16,525 nucleotides of DNA from JBCBKZ01 sp039026975 (GTDB lineage: Bacteria > Bacteroidota > Bacteroidia > J057): positions 1 to 16,525 of the forward strand of contig JBCCLI010000111.1 in NCBI GenBank assembly GCA_039026975.1, given 5' to 3'. The notes beneath the pieces are model-generated. The model made no database searches, was not told the DNA's origin, and saw only the letters and a program-made list of their open reading frames with translations. The translations under genes were made by a program, and so were the position numbers. Below are positions 1 through 6,884 of the stretch, piece after piece. Numbering within the stretch: position 1 is the first letter of the stretch; each line of letters starts with the position of its first letter.

Positions 1-2658
1 CGCTCTGTAGGACATGAAGGACGTAATACGTGAACCAGCAGCAAAGATGGAACGAGCTACAGAGGGATTGTTATTTCCCTGTACACTCAATACGTTCTCC
101 CAGTTGGTACCATTGATAAATCCAGCACCGTCAAATAAGGCCTCAGCATCAGTATAAGAGTAGGCAATACTACCTGTAAATCCATTATCGAAGGCTTTAG
201 TCAGCTGAGCAGTGAAGTTCAAAGTATATCCGTCATTCGTATTATCTACCAAGATAATATCATTATAAGTAGGATCTATAGGGTTACTGTAGTCAAACAG
301 AGGTCTATTGTCAGCCCCTACCTGATTTTGGGTACTTGGCCTTAGGTTTACATTAGTAACATCAATGTTATTAATGGTCTTAGTAAAGGTAATTTCAGCC
401 GTACCCTGAAGTCCCCATGGTAGCTTCTGGTCTACCGCAGCACTAGCTCTGAATATCTGAGGATACTTAAAGTCTTCTACAAATAAGTCTACATCACCTG
501 TAGGAGAGGTAGCGGTAAATAAATTAGATGCCCACTGCTCCTGATTAGGGAATATGGGTGCCTGATTAACGCCAGCTATAACAGTAAAGGCGGAGTTTTT
601 TCCGTTACGGATAAACTGACCTCCTGGCCATACCCATGGCACACGGCTGGTGAAAATACCTGCTCCACCACGAATCTGCGTTTTCTTTTCTCCTCCTACA
701 TCCCAGTTAAATCCTACACGGGGGCTCCATAGTACCTGTGTCTTAGGAGCTACAGCTGCTCTGGCTCCATTTAGGTTATAAAACTGCTCTATAGCTGTAA
801 CGGATTGAGTATTGAACTCATCATTAGTAACCGGAGGATCTTCCAGGAATACAGGTATGTCAGCACGTATCCCTAAAGTAAGCTTAAACTCATCACTTAC
901 CTGGATTTCATCCTGAGCGTAGAAAGCCATTTGAAGTGCATTGAATGTAGGCCCTAAGGTCTCCGCATCATCCCCAAAACGGATAGAGGTTTGCCCATCA
1001 CTTAGCTGCTCATGTCCAAAGAGAACCAGGTCTGGGTCTTCCCCTGCCAAGAATCTGTTTAACCCATCAAAGAAGTATTCATATCTAGGCGTAGAGAAAA
1101 TGGTAAATAAGTTCTGAATCTGGAAAAACTCATTGTGTGTACCGAAGGTGAAGTTGTGTTTACCAGTTGACAGGGTAAAGTTATTAGTCAAGGTATACAC
1201 ATCCTGGAATACTATATTAGAGTAGGAGAAGTTATCTGTACCTACTACGATAGTCCCAATCCCATCATCTAATCTCACCTGTGGGAAAGGATCTCCCAAT
1301 ATATCTCTATCATCCCTTACGATAGTAGCACCCAAGATCAGGTTATTAGACATATTGGTGCCTATGGTACTTTTTAATTCTATGGCGGAAGAATTGGTAG
1401 TAGAAGGGAAGATATATCCTGTTTTCTCAAATGGGATTGAGGTATTACTAGGAGCAGGATGTATTTCGGTCGTTGCTTTAGCGTAAGAGTGGCGTACCGT
1501 CAGTTTATTATTATCATTGATGTTCCAGTCCAGTTTTACGAGTACCTTGTCTCCTTCTGTAGTCTGAGGAGAATTCAAATATCCACCTGGATCATATCCG
1601 AAATCACTAATGAACCGTTGGCGTACTTGTTCCAGGACGCCTAAAATATCTCCAGAGCCGGTGGCACCTGCATATTGCTCAGCTACAAAGGGACGTGGCT
1701 CCTCACGTCTTTCCAGCTCAGCATTTACAAAGAAAAACAGCTTATCTTTAATAATAGGCCCTCCCACGCGGAATCCATAGGTCTGTGAGGTGAAAGGATC
1801 TAGTTTGGTTCTTTCTGCACCGGCTACATCAGTGGGTGTTTTTCCTGCCAGGTCTTCATTTCTCAAGAAATAATAAGCAGAACCGGTTAGGGTATTAGTT
1901 CCAGAACGGGTTACAGCATTAACTCCTCCCCCAGCAAAACCACCAAGTTTTACATCATAGGGCGCAAGCACTACCTGTATCTGCTCTAAGGCATCAGGAG
2001 AAATAGGAGAGATCCCTGCCTGTCCACCGTTAGTACCTGTATTGGCCAGACCAAAGATGTCATTATTTACCGCTCCATCAATATAAATGGTATTAAAACG
2101 GTTGTTTACCCCTGCAAAAGAGATAGCTCCACTGTTTACTGCTCCATCATTTCCAACGGCAGCCTGTGGGGTAAGTCTCAGGAAGTCATTTAATCTCCTA
2201 CTGGAAGTAGGGATAGTATTAATGGCTTCTTCACTCACATAAGTTTCAGAACCTGTACGGTTACCATCAAACAAGTCCCCTGCTGTGGAAGTAATCACTA
2301 CTTCATCTAGGACTGTAGCTTGCTCAGAAAGATCAATATCCAAGCGAAACGCCTGCCCTAATGTTAGGAAGATCCCTTGTTGAACATTATCCCCAAATCC
2401 CAAAAACTTGGTAGTTACTGTGTAAGGTCCACCCACTTGCATGTTAGGGATCCGATAGTAACCTTCATCATTAGAAATAGCTCCATACCTGGAACCAGTA
2501 GGAGTGTGTACGGCTAAAATAGTCGCACCAGAAACAGGATCACCTGCTTCACTTAATACCTGACCGTTCATTCTCGAAGTGGTAGATCCCTGCCCATAAA
2601 CGGCAGAGTACCCCATACCCACGAGAACTAGACAGAGGCTTAGTAATAGTTTTCTCAT
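1..2658 (-). CDS. TonB-dependent receptor, Oar-like, C-terminus cut off by window edge
   Basis: Outer-membrane TonB-dependent transporter that would take up an unknown substrate using TonB/ExbBD energy. The frame is open without a stop from the ATG at 2656-2658 to the left edge, giving 886 residues. Residues 1-22 (MRKLLLSLCLVLVGMGYSAV...) are a signal peptide, probably cleaved near YG-Q. Residues about 29-112 form a carboxypeptidase-regulatory-like beta-sandwich (NGQVLSEAGDPVSGATI, then SNDEGYYRI). The plug follows at about 117-240 (DEVVITS, FAGVNNRFNTIYIDGA, then GGQAG and GGFAGGGVNAVTRSG). The rest is beta-barrel, with Oar-like stretches such as DKLFFFVNAELERR and WSPRVGFNWD. Oar-like proteins are usually about 1000-1100 residues, so roughly 150-200 C-terminal residues lie outside the window. 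There is no SusD-type partner next to it on the visible side. The substrate cannot be inferred. The family call is firm; the Oar subclass is likely. Confidence 0.93.
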   Translation of the reverse strand, partial: MRKLLLSLCLVLVGMGYSAVYGQGSTTSRMNGQVLSEAGDPVSGATILAVHTPTGSRYGAISNDEGYYRIPNMQVGGPYTVTTKFLGFGDNVQQGIFLTLGQAFRLDIDLSEQATVLDEVVITSTAGDLFDGNRTGSETYVSEEAINTIPTSSRRLNDFLRLTPQAAVGNDGAVNSGAISFAGVNNRFNTIYIDGAVNNDIFGLANTGTNGGQAGISPISPDALEQIQVVLAPYDVKLGGFAGGGVNAVTRSGTNTLTGSAYYFLRNEDLAGKTPTDVAGAERTKLDPFTSQTYGFRVGGPIIKDKLFFFVNAELERREEPRPFVAEQYAGATGSGDILGVLEQVRQRFISDFGYDPGGYLNSPQTTEGDKVLVKLDWNINDNNKLTVRHSYAKATTEIHPAPSNTSIPFEKTGYIFPSTTNSSAIELKSTIGTNMSNNLILGATIVRDDRDILGDPFPQVRLDDGIGTIVVGTDNFSYSNIVFQDVYTLTNNFTLSTGKHNFTFGTHNEFFQIQNLFTIFSTPRYEYFFDGLNRFLAGEDPDLVLFGHEQLSDGQTSIRFGDDAETLGPTFNALQMAFYAQDEIQVSDEFKLTLGIRADIPVFLEDPPVTNDEFNTQSVTAIEQFYNLNGARAAVAPKTQVLWSPRVGFNWDVGGEKKTQIRGGAGIFTSRVPWVWPGGQFIRNGKNSAFTVIAGVNQAPIFPNQEQWASNLFTATSPTGDVDLFVEDFKYPQIFRASAAVDQKLPWGLQGTAEITFTKTINNIDVTNVNLRPSTQNQVGADNRPLFDYSNPIDPTYNDIILVDNTNDGYTLNFTAQLTKAFDNGFTGSIAYSYTDAEALFDGAGFINGTNWENVLSVQGNNNPSVARSIFAAGSRITSFMSYRA

Positions 2659-2662
2659 ATTA

Positions 2663-2673
2663 CTTAGGTTAGA
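2663..2673 (-). promoter_or_regulatory. Shared 11-nt leader motif TCTAACCTAAG, copy 1
   Basis: The minus strand reads TCTAACCTAAG four bases before the ATG of the TonB receptor gene. The identical 11-mer occurs in the leader of the beta-barrel protein gene at 4590-4600. The position suggests a translation-initiation or leader element in a lineage with weak Shine-Dalgarno use. The role is inferred from only two copies. Confidence 0.35.
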
Positions 2674-2982
2674 AAAAATGTAAAAAGGGTTTATATGAAT
2701 GAAACATCATTGAACACATACTTGGCTATAATTGAATGTTGATGGTAGGACGACGAAAAACTGGATTATCTGGGAGCAGAAGAGACGAACGGGGACATGT
2801 CCCTATTATTGGCACAACCAGACGGCTAAATTGTTGAAGCTCTGAGAAAGAAATCATTATTTCTACAAGCTTACCTATTTTGCTAACATACCCCACTTCT
2901 CAATAATGGCAGCAAAGTAAAGAAATGAATTTTGATTTCGTAACATACTGAGGACAATTTTTTTAAAATGACATCAGATTAG

Positions 2983-3009
2983 CCCTAGGCCTAAGGGTTT
3001 TTTACCCTT
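2983..3009 (+). repeat. Two overlapping short hairpins followed or interrupted by a T-run
   Basis: CCCT (2983-2986) can pair with AGGG (2994-2997) around a 7-nt loop and is followed by six T, which looks terminator-like on +. Alternatively AAGGGT (2993-2998) pairs with ACCCTT (3004-3009) around a T loop. The two hairpins share the AGGG arm and exclude each other. The element lies about 125-150 nt before the start of the small basic protein gene. The stems are short, so function is uncertain. Confidence 0.3.
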
Positions 3010-3132
3010 TATTTCATGATGCTAACATCTATCAAGACCCATTTCCGGAAATTTCTCCAGCATATTAAACGGGAGAATTGTATATTATATAGCTCCACGA
3101 TAGTATTATGTAGGTGGAGACCTTATGTTGTT

Positions 3133-3495
3133 ATGAGAAAGAATGCGCTCTGCCTGCTAGTAGTGGGCTTACTCCTTGCATCTGCTTTTCCCTTGCTTGC
3201 ACAAGAAAGCGGTCCTGCTTTCCTGCATAATAATCACAAACATAAACTCAAAAAAAAGCTTCCCAAAAAGCTTCTTAAGGAAAAGTCTCCCTTCAGTTAT
3301 AGACCTCCTGCTTCAGATAAGCGTGCCAGGTTAGTGACTTCTAAAAGGCATAAAATTGAGCTTTTTCCGGTGCTAACCATTTCGGATGATGTACCTGCCC
3401 ATATGTATCCCATTAGGCCTAAACAGAGACCTGCGAGAAAGTACCTGCGGAAAAAAAGAAAAAGAAATTACCCTCATACAACTGCCTACAGGTGA
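3133..3495 (+). CDS. Small, highly basic exported protein of unknown function
   Basis: A 120-residue protein not assigned to any family. I chose the ATG at 3133 because it places a classic signal peptide at the N-terminus (MRKNALCLLVVGLLLASAF, then PLLAQ), with cleavage probably at A-Q. The frame is open 39 codons further up to 3016, but that extension is not signal-like. The mature part is about 97 residues with roughly 28 Lys/Arg against about 6 Asp/Glu. It has a Lys-rich block (HKHKLKKKLPKKLLKEK), a proline-containing middle and a second basic block near the C-terminus (RKYLRKKRKRNYP). No cysteines remain after export. A purine-rich GGTGGAG lies about 15 nt upstream of the start. Its last codons overlap a terminator that serves the convergent gene on the other strand. 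It may bind an anionic envelope polymer such as LPS or nucleic acid, but that is a guess from charge only. Confidence 0.6.
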   Translation: MRKNALCLLVVGLLLASAFPLLAQESGPAFLHNNHKHKLKKKLPKKLLKEKSPFSYRPPASDKRARLVTSKRHKIELFPVLTISDDVPAHMYPIRPKQRPARKYLRKKRKRNYPHTTAYR

Positions 3496-3506
3496 TGAGG
3501 GTAATT
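3451..3506 (-). terminator. Rho-independent terminator of the beta-barrel protein gene
   Basis: Perfect 12-bp arms AATTACCCTCAT (3466-3477) and ATGAGGGTAATT (3495-3506) enclose a 17-nt loop. On the minus strand the hairpin is followed by a long T-rich tract, seen as the A-rich 3451-3465 on +. It begins 20 nt after the stop of the minus-strand gene. The T tract and left arm lie inside the C-terminal codons of the convergent + gene, whose TGA sits in the loop and first base of the right arm. On + no T tract follows the hairpin. Confidence 0.85.
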
Positions 3507-3526
3507 CCCGTTAATAACCAATTATA

Positions 3527-4570
3527 TTAGAAAGAGTAAACTGCTGCTACTAAAAACTGGGTGGCAGAACCAGTACCTGCACCATCACTATCTATAAAAA
3601 TATCTTCTCCAGAGAAATCAGTTCTGAACTCAGGAATGAGGATTAGAGGCCCGTTCCCTATATTAGCTGAAAGAGTAATGGCATCTACAGAAGTTTCTGT
3701 TCCCTCCAGAAGAATTCCTGAGGCTTCACTTTCTTCAAAATGCTCGTAGCGCAATCCTAATGCCAGGATATCAGATACGCTGTAGTTAGCATATAAAGCT
3801 GCTCCAGTAAAGGAACTCTTACGGGAATCCTCTTCTATGCCATCTGTGTAGTGAGCTGCGTTTAGCCCCAGCATAAAATCATCAGAGATTTGATAAGTAG
3901 TGGTTAGGTCTATCTCTGTGTTATTGGGGCCATCTTCTGGTCCAAACTCAGTGGTAAAGTTAATGTAGGCGTCCCACCCTTCTACTGGAGAAATAGACAG
4001 CTGAGCACCAAAGTTATTCAATCCAAATTCAGGATCAGCATCATACACATTCCACTGGTTAAATACACCTACCATTAGTCCTATATTATCAGTAAGAGCA
4101 AAGTCAAACTTTACCCCCGCATTTTGGAAGGGACCATTGGTGAAGAGATAGGAGGTAGAATAGTTGAAATTCCCAGTAGGAGAGATAATCTCATATCCTA
4201 CGAAGGTACCCATATATCCACCTGTTACAGTTACATTTTCACTGAGGGCGTAGGAAACATATAAATTTTGGATGTTTACATCTCCTGCAGGTAGAGACTG
4301 CTGGTCCCCTCTAGGACCGAAAGCTACCTCTCCTACGAATGAGGCTTTTCCTACGGTTTTCTCCAGAACTATGTCAATCATACCCAGAGATACAGAGTTT
4401 TGGGCATCAGCAAAGCTGGTTCCTATGTTAGCACTCCCGGAGAAATCATACTTGTAGTAGGTATCTACAGACCCCGAAATACTTAATGCCGAGGTTTCTT
4501 GTGCCTGTCCTTGAGTGAATGTGAAAAGACACAATACTGTCAAAAGACTTAAGATGTTTTTGGTTTTCAT
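3527..4570 (-). CDS. Outer-membrane beta-barrel protein, porin-2/OmpL-like
   Basis: A 347-residue outer-membrane barrel, probably a diffusion pore. I start it at the ATG at 4568-4570 because this gives a clean signal peptide (MKTKNILSLLTVLCLFTFTQ, then GQAQ, cut before ETSALSISGSVD). An in-frame ATG at 4601-4603 would add 11 residues (MSNLSFKTIFQ) and cover the leader motif shared with the TonB receptor gene. Mature features fit a bacterial porin barrel: an opening strand SISGSVDTYYKYDF, alternating strands with short turns, FGPRGDQQ and NIQNLYVSYAL, a loop FNYSTSYLFTNGPFQNAGVKFDFAL, and an aromatic C-terminus ending in F (QFLVAAVYSF) as recognised by BAM. The pattern resembles the 'putative beta-barrel porin-2, OmpL-like' family. 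It lies about 180 bp downstream of amt in the same direction, which hints at a part in nitrogen uptake. The substrate is not known. Confidence 0.8.
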   Translation of the reverse strand: MKTKNILSLLTVLCLFTFTQGQAQETSALSISGSVDTYYKYDFSGSANIGTSFADAQNSVSLGMIDIVLEKTVGKASFVGEVAFGPRGDQQSLPAGDVNIQNLYVSYALSENVTVTGGYMGTFVGYEIISPTGNFNYSTSYLFTNGPFQNAGVKFDFALTDNIGLMVGVFNQWNVYDADPEFGLNNFGAQLSISPVEGWDAYINFTTEFGPEDGPNNTEIDLTTTYQISDDFMLGLNAAHYTDGIEEDSRKSSFTGAALYANYSVSDILALGLRYEHFEESEASGILLEGTETSVDAITLSANIGNGPLILIPEFRTDFSGEDIFIDSDGAGTGSATQFLVAAVYSF

Positions 4571-4589
4571 TTGAAATATGGTTTTGAAG

Positions 4590-4600
4590 CTTAGGTTAGA
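4590..4600 (-). promoter_or_regulatory. Shared 11-nt leader motif TCTAACCTAAG, copy 2
   Basis: This is the same TCTAACCTAAG as upstream of the TonB receptor gene, here 19 nt before the preferred start at 4570. If translation began at 4603 instead, the motif would encode SNLS. Its presence as leader sequence in the other gene supports the shorter start. The function is inferred only. Confidence 0.35.
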
Positions 4601-4651
4601 CATTATTAGCCCCTATATTTAGCCGTCAGGTTCACTCAGGATGGGGACAAG

Positions 4652-4672
4652 AGCCCCCCTCTTGGGGGAGCT
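4652..4672. repeat. GC-rich hairpin between amt and the porin gene
   Basis: AGCCCCCC (4652-4659) pairs with GGGGGAGCT (4664-4672), with one bulged A and a TCTT loop. A T-run (4672-4675) follows on +, the strand with no upstream gene. On the minus strand, the direction of amt and the porin gene, the stem lacks a T tract. It may be a weak or processing terminator of amt, an mRNA-stabilising stem, or a structured leader of the porin mRNA. Nearby, AATACTAGTATT (4704-4715) is a perfect 12-bp palindrome of unknown meaning. Confidence 0.5.
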
Positions 4673-4752
4673 TTTATCTCCTTACCTAATAGAAATGACA
4701 GTAAATACTAGTATTGAAAAAAGGCTATTAGAAAAGTTGAACTATGGATATG

Positions 4753-6033
4753 TTACTCGTCGAATACGATGGTATATCCTCTGATCCCATGCTCATGGCT
4801 ATCGAGTCCTGAAAGCTCATGCTCCTCAGACACTCTGATACCAAAGGCAGTTTTGAGTACATAGAAGAACAGGAAGGCCGAGCCAAAGGCAGCTGCTCCA
4901 CAGGCTAATACACCTACTAGCTGGTTTACAAACTGAGCTCCTCCTGCCATATCTCCAAAAATACCTACTGCCAGGGTACCCCATATACCACATGTAAGGT
5001 GTACAGAGATGGCTCCTACACAGTCATCTAATTTTAATTTGTCAAGGAATACAGCAGAAAGCACTACTAATCCGCCAGCAATCAGACCGATAACCATGGC
5101 CTCTACAGGGCTCATTTGGTCAGCTCCTGCAGTGATACCTACCAGGCCTGCAAGGATACCATTTAATACCATTCCCAGGTCTAAACGCTTGAACATAATG
5201 TAAGCCATTACTAATCCACCTATGGCACCTGTGGCAGCTGCTAAAGAAGTAGTAACTAATACTAAAGAAGTAGCCGCAGGGTCAGCAGAAAGAACAGAAC
5301 CACCATTGAATCCAAACCACCCTAGCCAAAGTAGGAATACCCCTATTACAGCTAAAGGAACGCTAGAACCAGGGAAATCATTTACTTTTCCATCTTTATA
5401 TTTTCCTATTCTAGGGCCTAAGAGAATTACACCTGCCAGAGCACCCCATCCACCTACAGAATGTACTAAGGTAGATCCTGCAAAGTCATAGAAACCATCA
5501 GCACCCATAAGACCCAGGCTACTTAGAAATCCACCTCCCCACTGCCATGAACCTATGATAGGGTAGGAAAGCCCCACAAATAGTACAGTAAAAATCAAGT
5601 AGCTACTGATTTTGATACGCTCAGCTACAGCACCAGATACGATGGTAGCAGCAGTAGCTGCGAACATTCCCTGAAATAGGAAGTCAGTCCAATAGGTATA
5701 GCCTGCATCTGCGTAGCCTACGCCTAAGCCCGCTTCATCAGTGGCAATACCAAATCCCGCGAAGCCGAACCATGAGCCTAGGGCAAAATCTCCTGGATAC
5801 ATCAGAGCAAACCCGAATAGCGCATAGGTTATTAGACCTATAGCTGGTGTAAGTGTGTTTTTGAATAGAATATTTACGGTATTCTTAGCTTGGGTAAAGC
5901 CGGCCTCTACGCCCGCAAATCCCAGGTGCATAATGAACACCAGTGCAGTAGCTAGCATCATCCAAACGTTATTGGCAACGAATGCGGATGCTACATCTCC
6001 TGCTTCAATTAGTGAAGTAAGTTTCTCTTCCAT
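4753..6033 (-). CDS. amt: Ammonium transporter, Amt/MEP/Rh family
   Basis: A 426-residue inner-membrane trimeric channel that brings ammonium into the cytoplasm for assimilation. The signature DFAGSTLVHSVGG at about 183-195 carries the first pore histidine (H191), and AISVHLTCGIWG at about 341-352 carries the second (H345). The aromatic gate regions FLFQGMFA (118-125) and WLGWFGFNGGS (236-246) are intact, as is AERIK at 138-141 that ends a conserved helix. About eleven membrane segments are visible. There is no cleavable signal peptide: residues 1-22 (MEEKLTSLIEAGDVASAFVANN) are polar and helix 1 follows. The cytoplasmic tail EELSGLD-like segment (403-420, GLDSHEHGIRGY) corresponds to the C-terminal regulatory region contacted by PII in AmtB. 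No PII gene is adjacent. It is divergent from glnA and upstream of a porin-like gene. The length is normal for the family. Confidence 0.96.
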   Translation of the reverse strand: MEEKLTSLIEAGDVASAFVANNVWMMLATALVFIMHLGFAGVEAGFTQAKNTVNILFKNTLTPAIGLITYALFGFALMYPGDFALGSWFGFAGFGIATDEAGLGVGYADAGYTYWTDFLFQGMFAATAATIVSGAVAERIKISSYLIFTVLFVGLSYPIIGSWQWGGGFLSSLGLMGADGFYDFAGSTLVHSVGGWGALAGVILLGPRIGKYKDGKVNDFPGSSVPLAVIGVFLLWLGWFGFNGGSVLSADPAATSLVLVTTSLAAATGAIGGLVMAYIMFKRLDLGMVLNGILAGLVGITAGADQMSPVEAMVIGLIAGGLVVLSAVFLDKLKLDDCVGAISVHLTCGIWGTLAVGIFGDMAGGAQFVNQLVGVLACGAAAFGSAFLFFYVLKTAFGIRVSEEHELSGLDSHEHGIRGYTIVFDE

Positions 6034-6096
6034 GTAATAAGTGAGTTAGTAAGTCGAACAAGTACGTAAAGGATGTTAGTCAATCATCTTCTGGCT

Positions 6097-6104
6097 CAAA
6101 AGTA
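6097..6104 (-). promoter_or_regulatory. Candidate -7 promoter element of amt
   Basis: On the minus strand this reads TACTTTTG, an exact match to the Bacteroidota -7 consensus TAnnTTTG. It would place transcription start about 55-60 nt upstream of the amt ATG. A TTG-type -33 element at the usual 17-23 nt spacing is not clear; the nearest TTG (6118-6120) is only 13 nt away. Confidence 0.4.
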
Positions 6105-6369
6105 TAAAAAAATCGTACAATTGGATCGATGTTGATGAAGAATTAATAAAAATTATAACGTATGAATGTAAAATTGTTAAATTAACTTGGCTCCTATGAT
6201 TCTATCATTTTTGAAAAAAGGAAAGAGAAGTAGGTAGGGATAAAAAGATTTGAGATAAAGTGGCAGAAAAATAGATTGAATAACTATTTGTTAGTTAATA
6301 TGCTGATAATGAGTAATCTAACCTAGTTTTTGCCAATCATACTAAGACTTCACGAAGTATAATTATGCG

Positions 6370-6446
6370 TATGTGAATAATATTACATGTCATGGACTAA
6401 ATTATTATTCAATTTTTAATGCAGTATGTGGATAATATGTGGATAA
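6370..6446 (-). other. Cluster of three DnaA-box-like sequences, possible replication origin or DnaA-regulated site
   Basis: On the minus strand, 6427-6435 and 6438-6446 both read TTATCCACA, the perfect high-affinity DnaA box, and 6372-6380 reads TTATTCACA, matching TTATNCACA. The flanks are shared too: TATGTGGATAA occurs in direct tandem at 6425-6435 and 6436-6446, and TATGTGAATAA at 6370-6380, all in the same orientation. The 11-bp start-to-start spacing of the pair puts both on one helical face. Between pair and single box lies a run of A/T only with AATAATAAT on the minus strand. Motif and spacing are seen directly; function as oriC, a DnaA-titrating site or a DnaA-controlled promoter is inferred. 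Confidence 0.55.
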
Positions 6447-6685
6447 CTTTTTGTATTAATGATAATTTGTGGGCTATTTATTACCATTTTATCAAAATGA
6501 GTGACTTTTTTTAATAATTTTGAAAATAAGCTATCAAAGAGACGATTTCCGGAGAGTGGGAAATTAGCTTATTAGTACAGGCTAAAAATGTGAGTATAAG
6601 TCAACTTCATGCTAATAATGGCTAGAAGGGGGGAAGCGAGTTGGAAGAAAGGGTTAATTATTTACTCTTCAAATTATCGATTTTC

Positions 6686-6717
6686 TTGTAAGATTTTTGG
6701 CAATTTGTATATATTTG
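6686..6717 (+). promoter_or_regulatory. Candidate glnA promoter
   Basis: TATATTTG at 6710-6717 matches the Bacteroidota -7 consensus TAnnTTTG, and TTG at 6686-6688 stands 21 nt upstream as a -33 element. Start of transcription would fall near 6724, leaving a leader of about 160 nt before the glnA ATG. Confidence 0.45.
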
Positions 6718-6757
6718 GCCTTCTTTTTAAAGAAAATGTTAGTTAATCCTTCTGTAA

Positions 6758-6770
6758 GTATCAGTGATAC
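6758..6770. repeat. 13-bp dyad GTATCAGTGATAC in the glnA leader region
   Basis: Perfect 6-bp arms GTATCA and TGATAC flank a single central G. It lies about 35-45 nt downstream of the predicted glnA transcription start, a place where a repressor could act. The repeat is short enough to arise by chance, so this is only a candidate operator. Confidence 0.25.
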
Positions 6771-6884
6771 AGTGCATTAGCATGATATGGTGAATGCCTT
6801 CGTGTTCTTCACTGCAAGCAAGCTGGTACATTTAAGTATCAAATAGTCCTTATTGAAACCCATTTTCAAAACCATAATAGTAAT

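Larger units (their letters stand above)
2659..3132. other. Non-coding spacer upstream of the TonB receptor gene and the small basic protein gene
   Basis: These 474 bp lie between two divergent genes and contain no convincing coding frame. They should hold both promoters. On the minus strand, TACTTTGC at 2912-2919 resembles the Bacteroidota -7 element TAnnTTTG but is one base short, and no good -33 TTG was found; it would leave a leader of about 250 nt. GGGACATGTCCC at 2792-2803 is a perfect 12-bp palindrome, a length expected a few times by chance in a window this size. Short hairpin-forming repeats lie at 2849-2864 and 2983-3009. No promoter was recognised on + ahead of 3133. Confidence 0.5.
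6034..6884. other. AT-rich 851-bp spacer between divergent amt and glnA
   Basis: No credible coding frame was found. The spacer is markedly richer in A and T than the flanking genes. It holds candidate promoters for amt (about 6097) and glnA (6686-6717), three DnaA-box-like sequences (6372-6446), A/T-only stretches such as 6400-6409 and 6506-6521, and a 13-bp dyad at 6758-6770. It is much longer than two promoters need. I looked for a sigma-54 element (TGGCAC-N5-TTGCW) on both strands and found none with correct spacing, and I saw no tRNA or recognised small RNA. Confidence 0.6.

Noticed and set aside
1459..1644. Short open frame on + within the TonB receptor gene
   Set aside because: It is a shadow of the well-supported minus-strand coding frame; its sequence shows no protein-like features.
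2792..2803. Perfect palindrome GGGACATGTCCC as an operator
   Set aside because: A 12-bp palindrome is expected about four times by chance in 16.5 kb; no repeat copy or promoter context supports it.
3016..3132. Longer start (ATG at 3016) for the small basic protein
   Set aside because: The 39 extra residues would bury a clean signal peptide inside the protein; the ATG at 3133 restores a normal exported N-terminus.
4571..4603. Longer start (ATG at 4603) for the porin-like gene
   Set aside because: It adds MSNLSFKTIFQ before a complete signal peptide and covers a motif that is leader sequence in the TonB receptor gene.
6425..6446. Tandem 11-bp repeats as part of a CRISPR or iteron array
   Set aside because: Only two adjacent copies plus one nearby, no spacers, and no rep gene in the window; the match to DnaA boxes explains them better.
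6034..6884. Sigma-54 (NtrC-type) promoters for amt or glnA
   Set aside because: Several TTGGC/TGGCA strings occur, but none is followed by a TTGC-type -12 element at the right distance.
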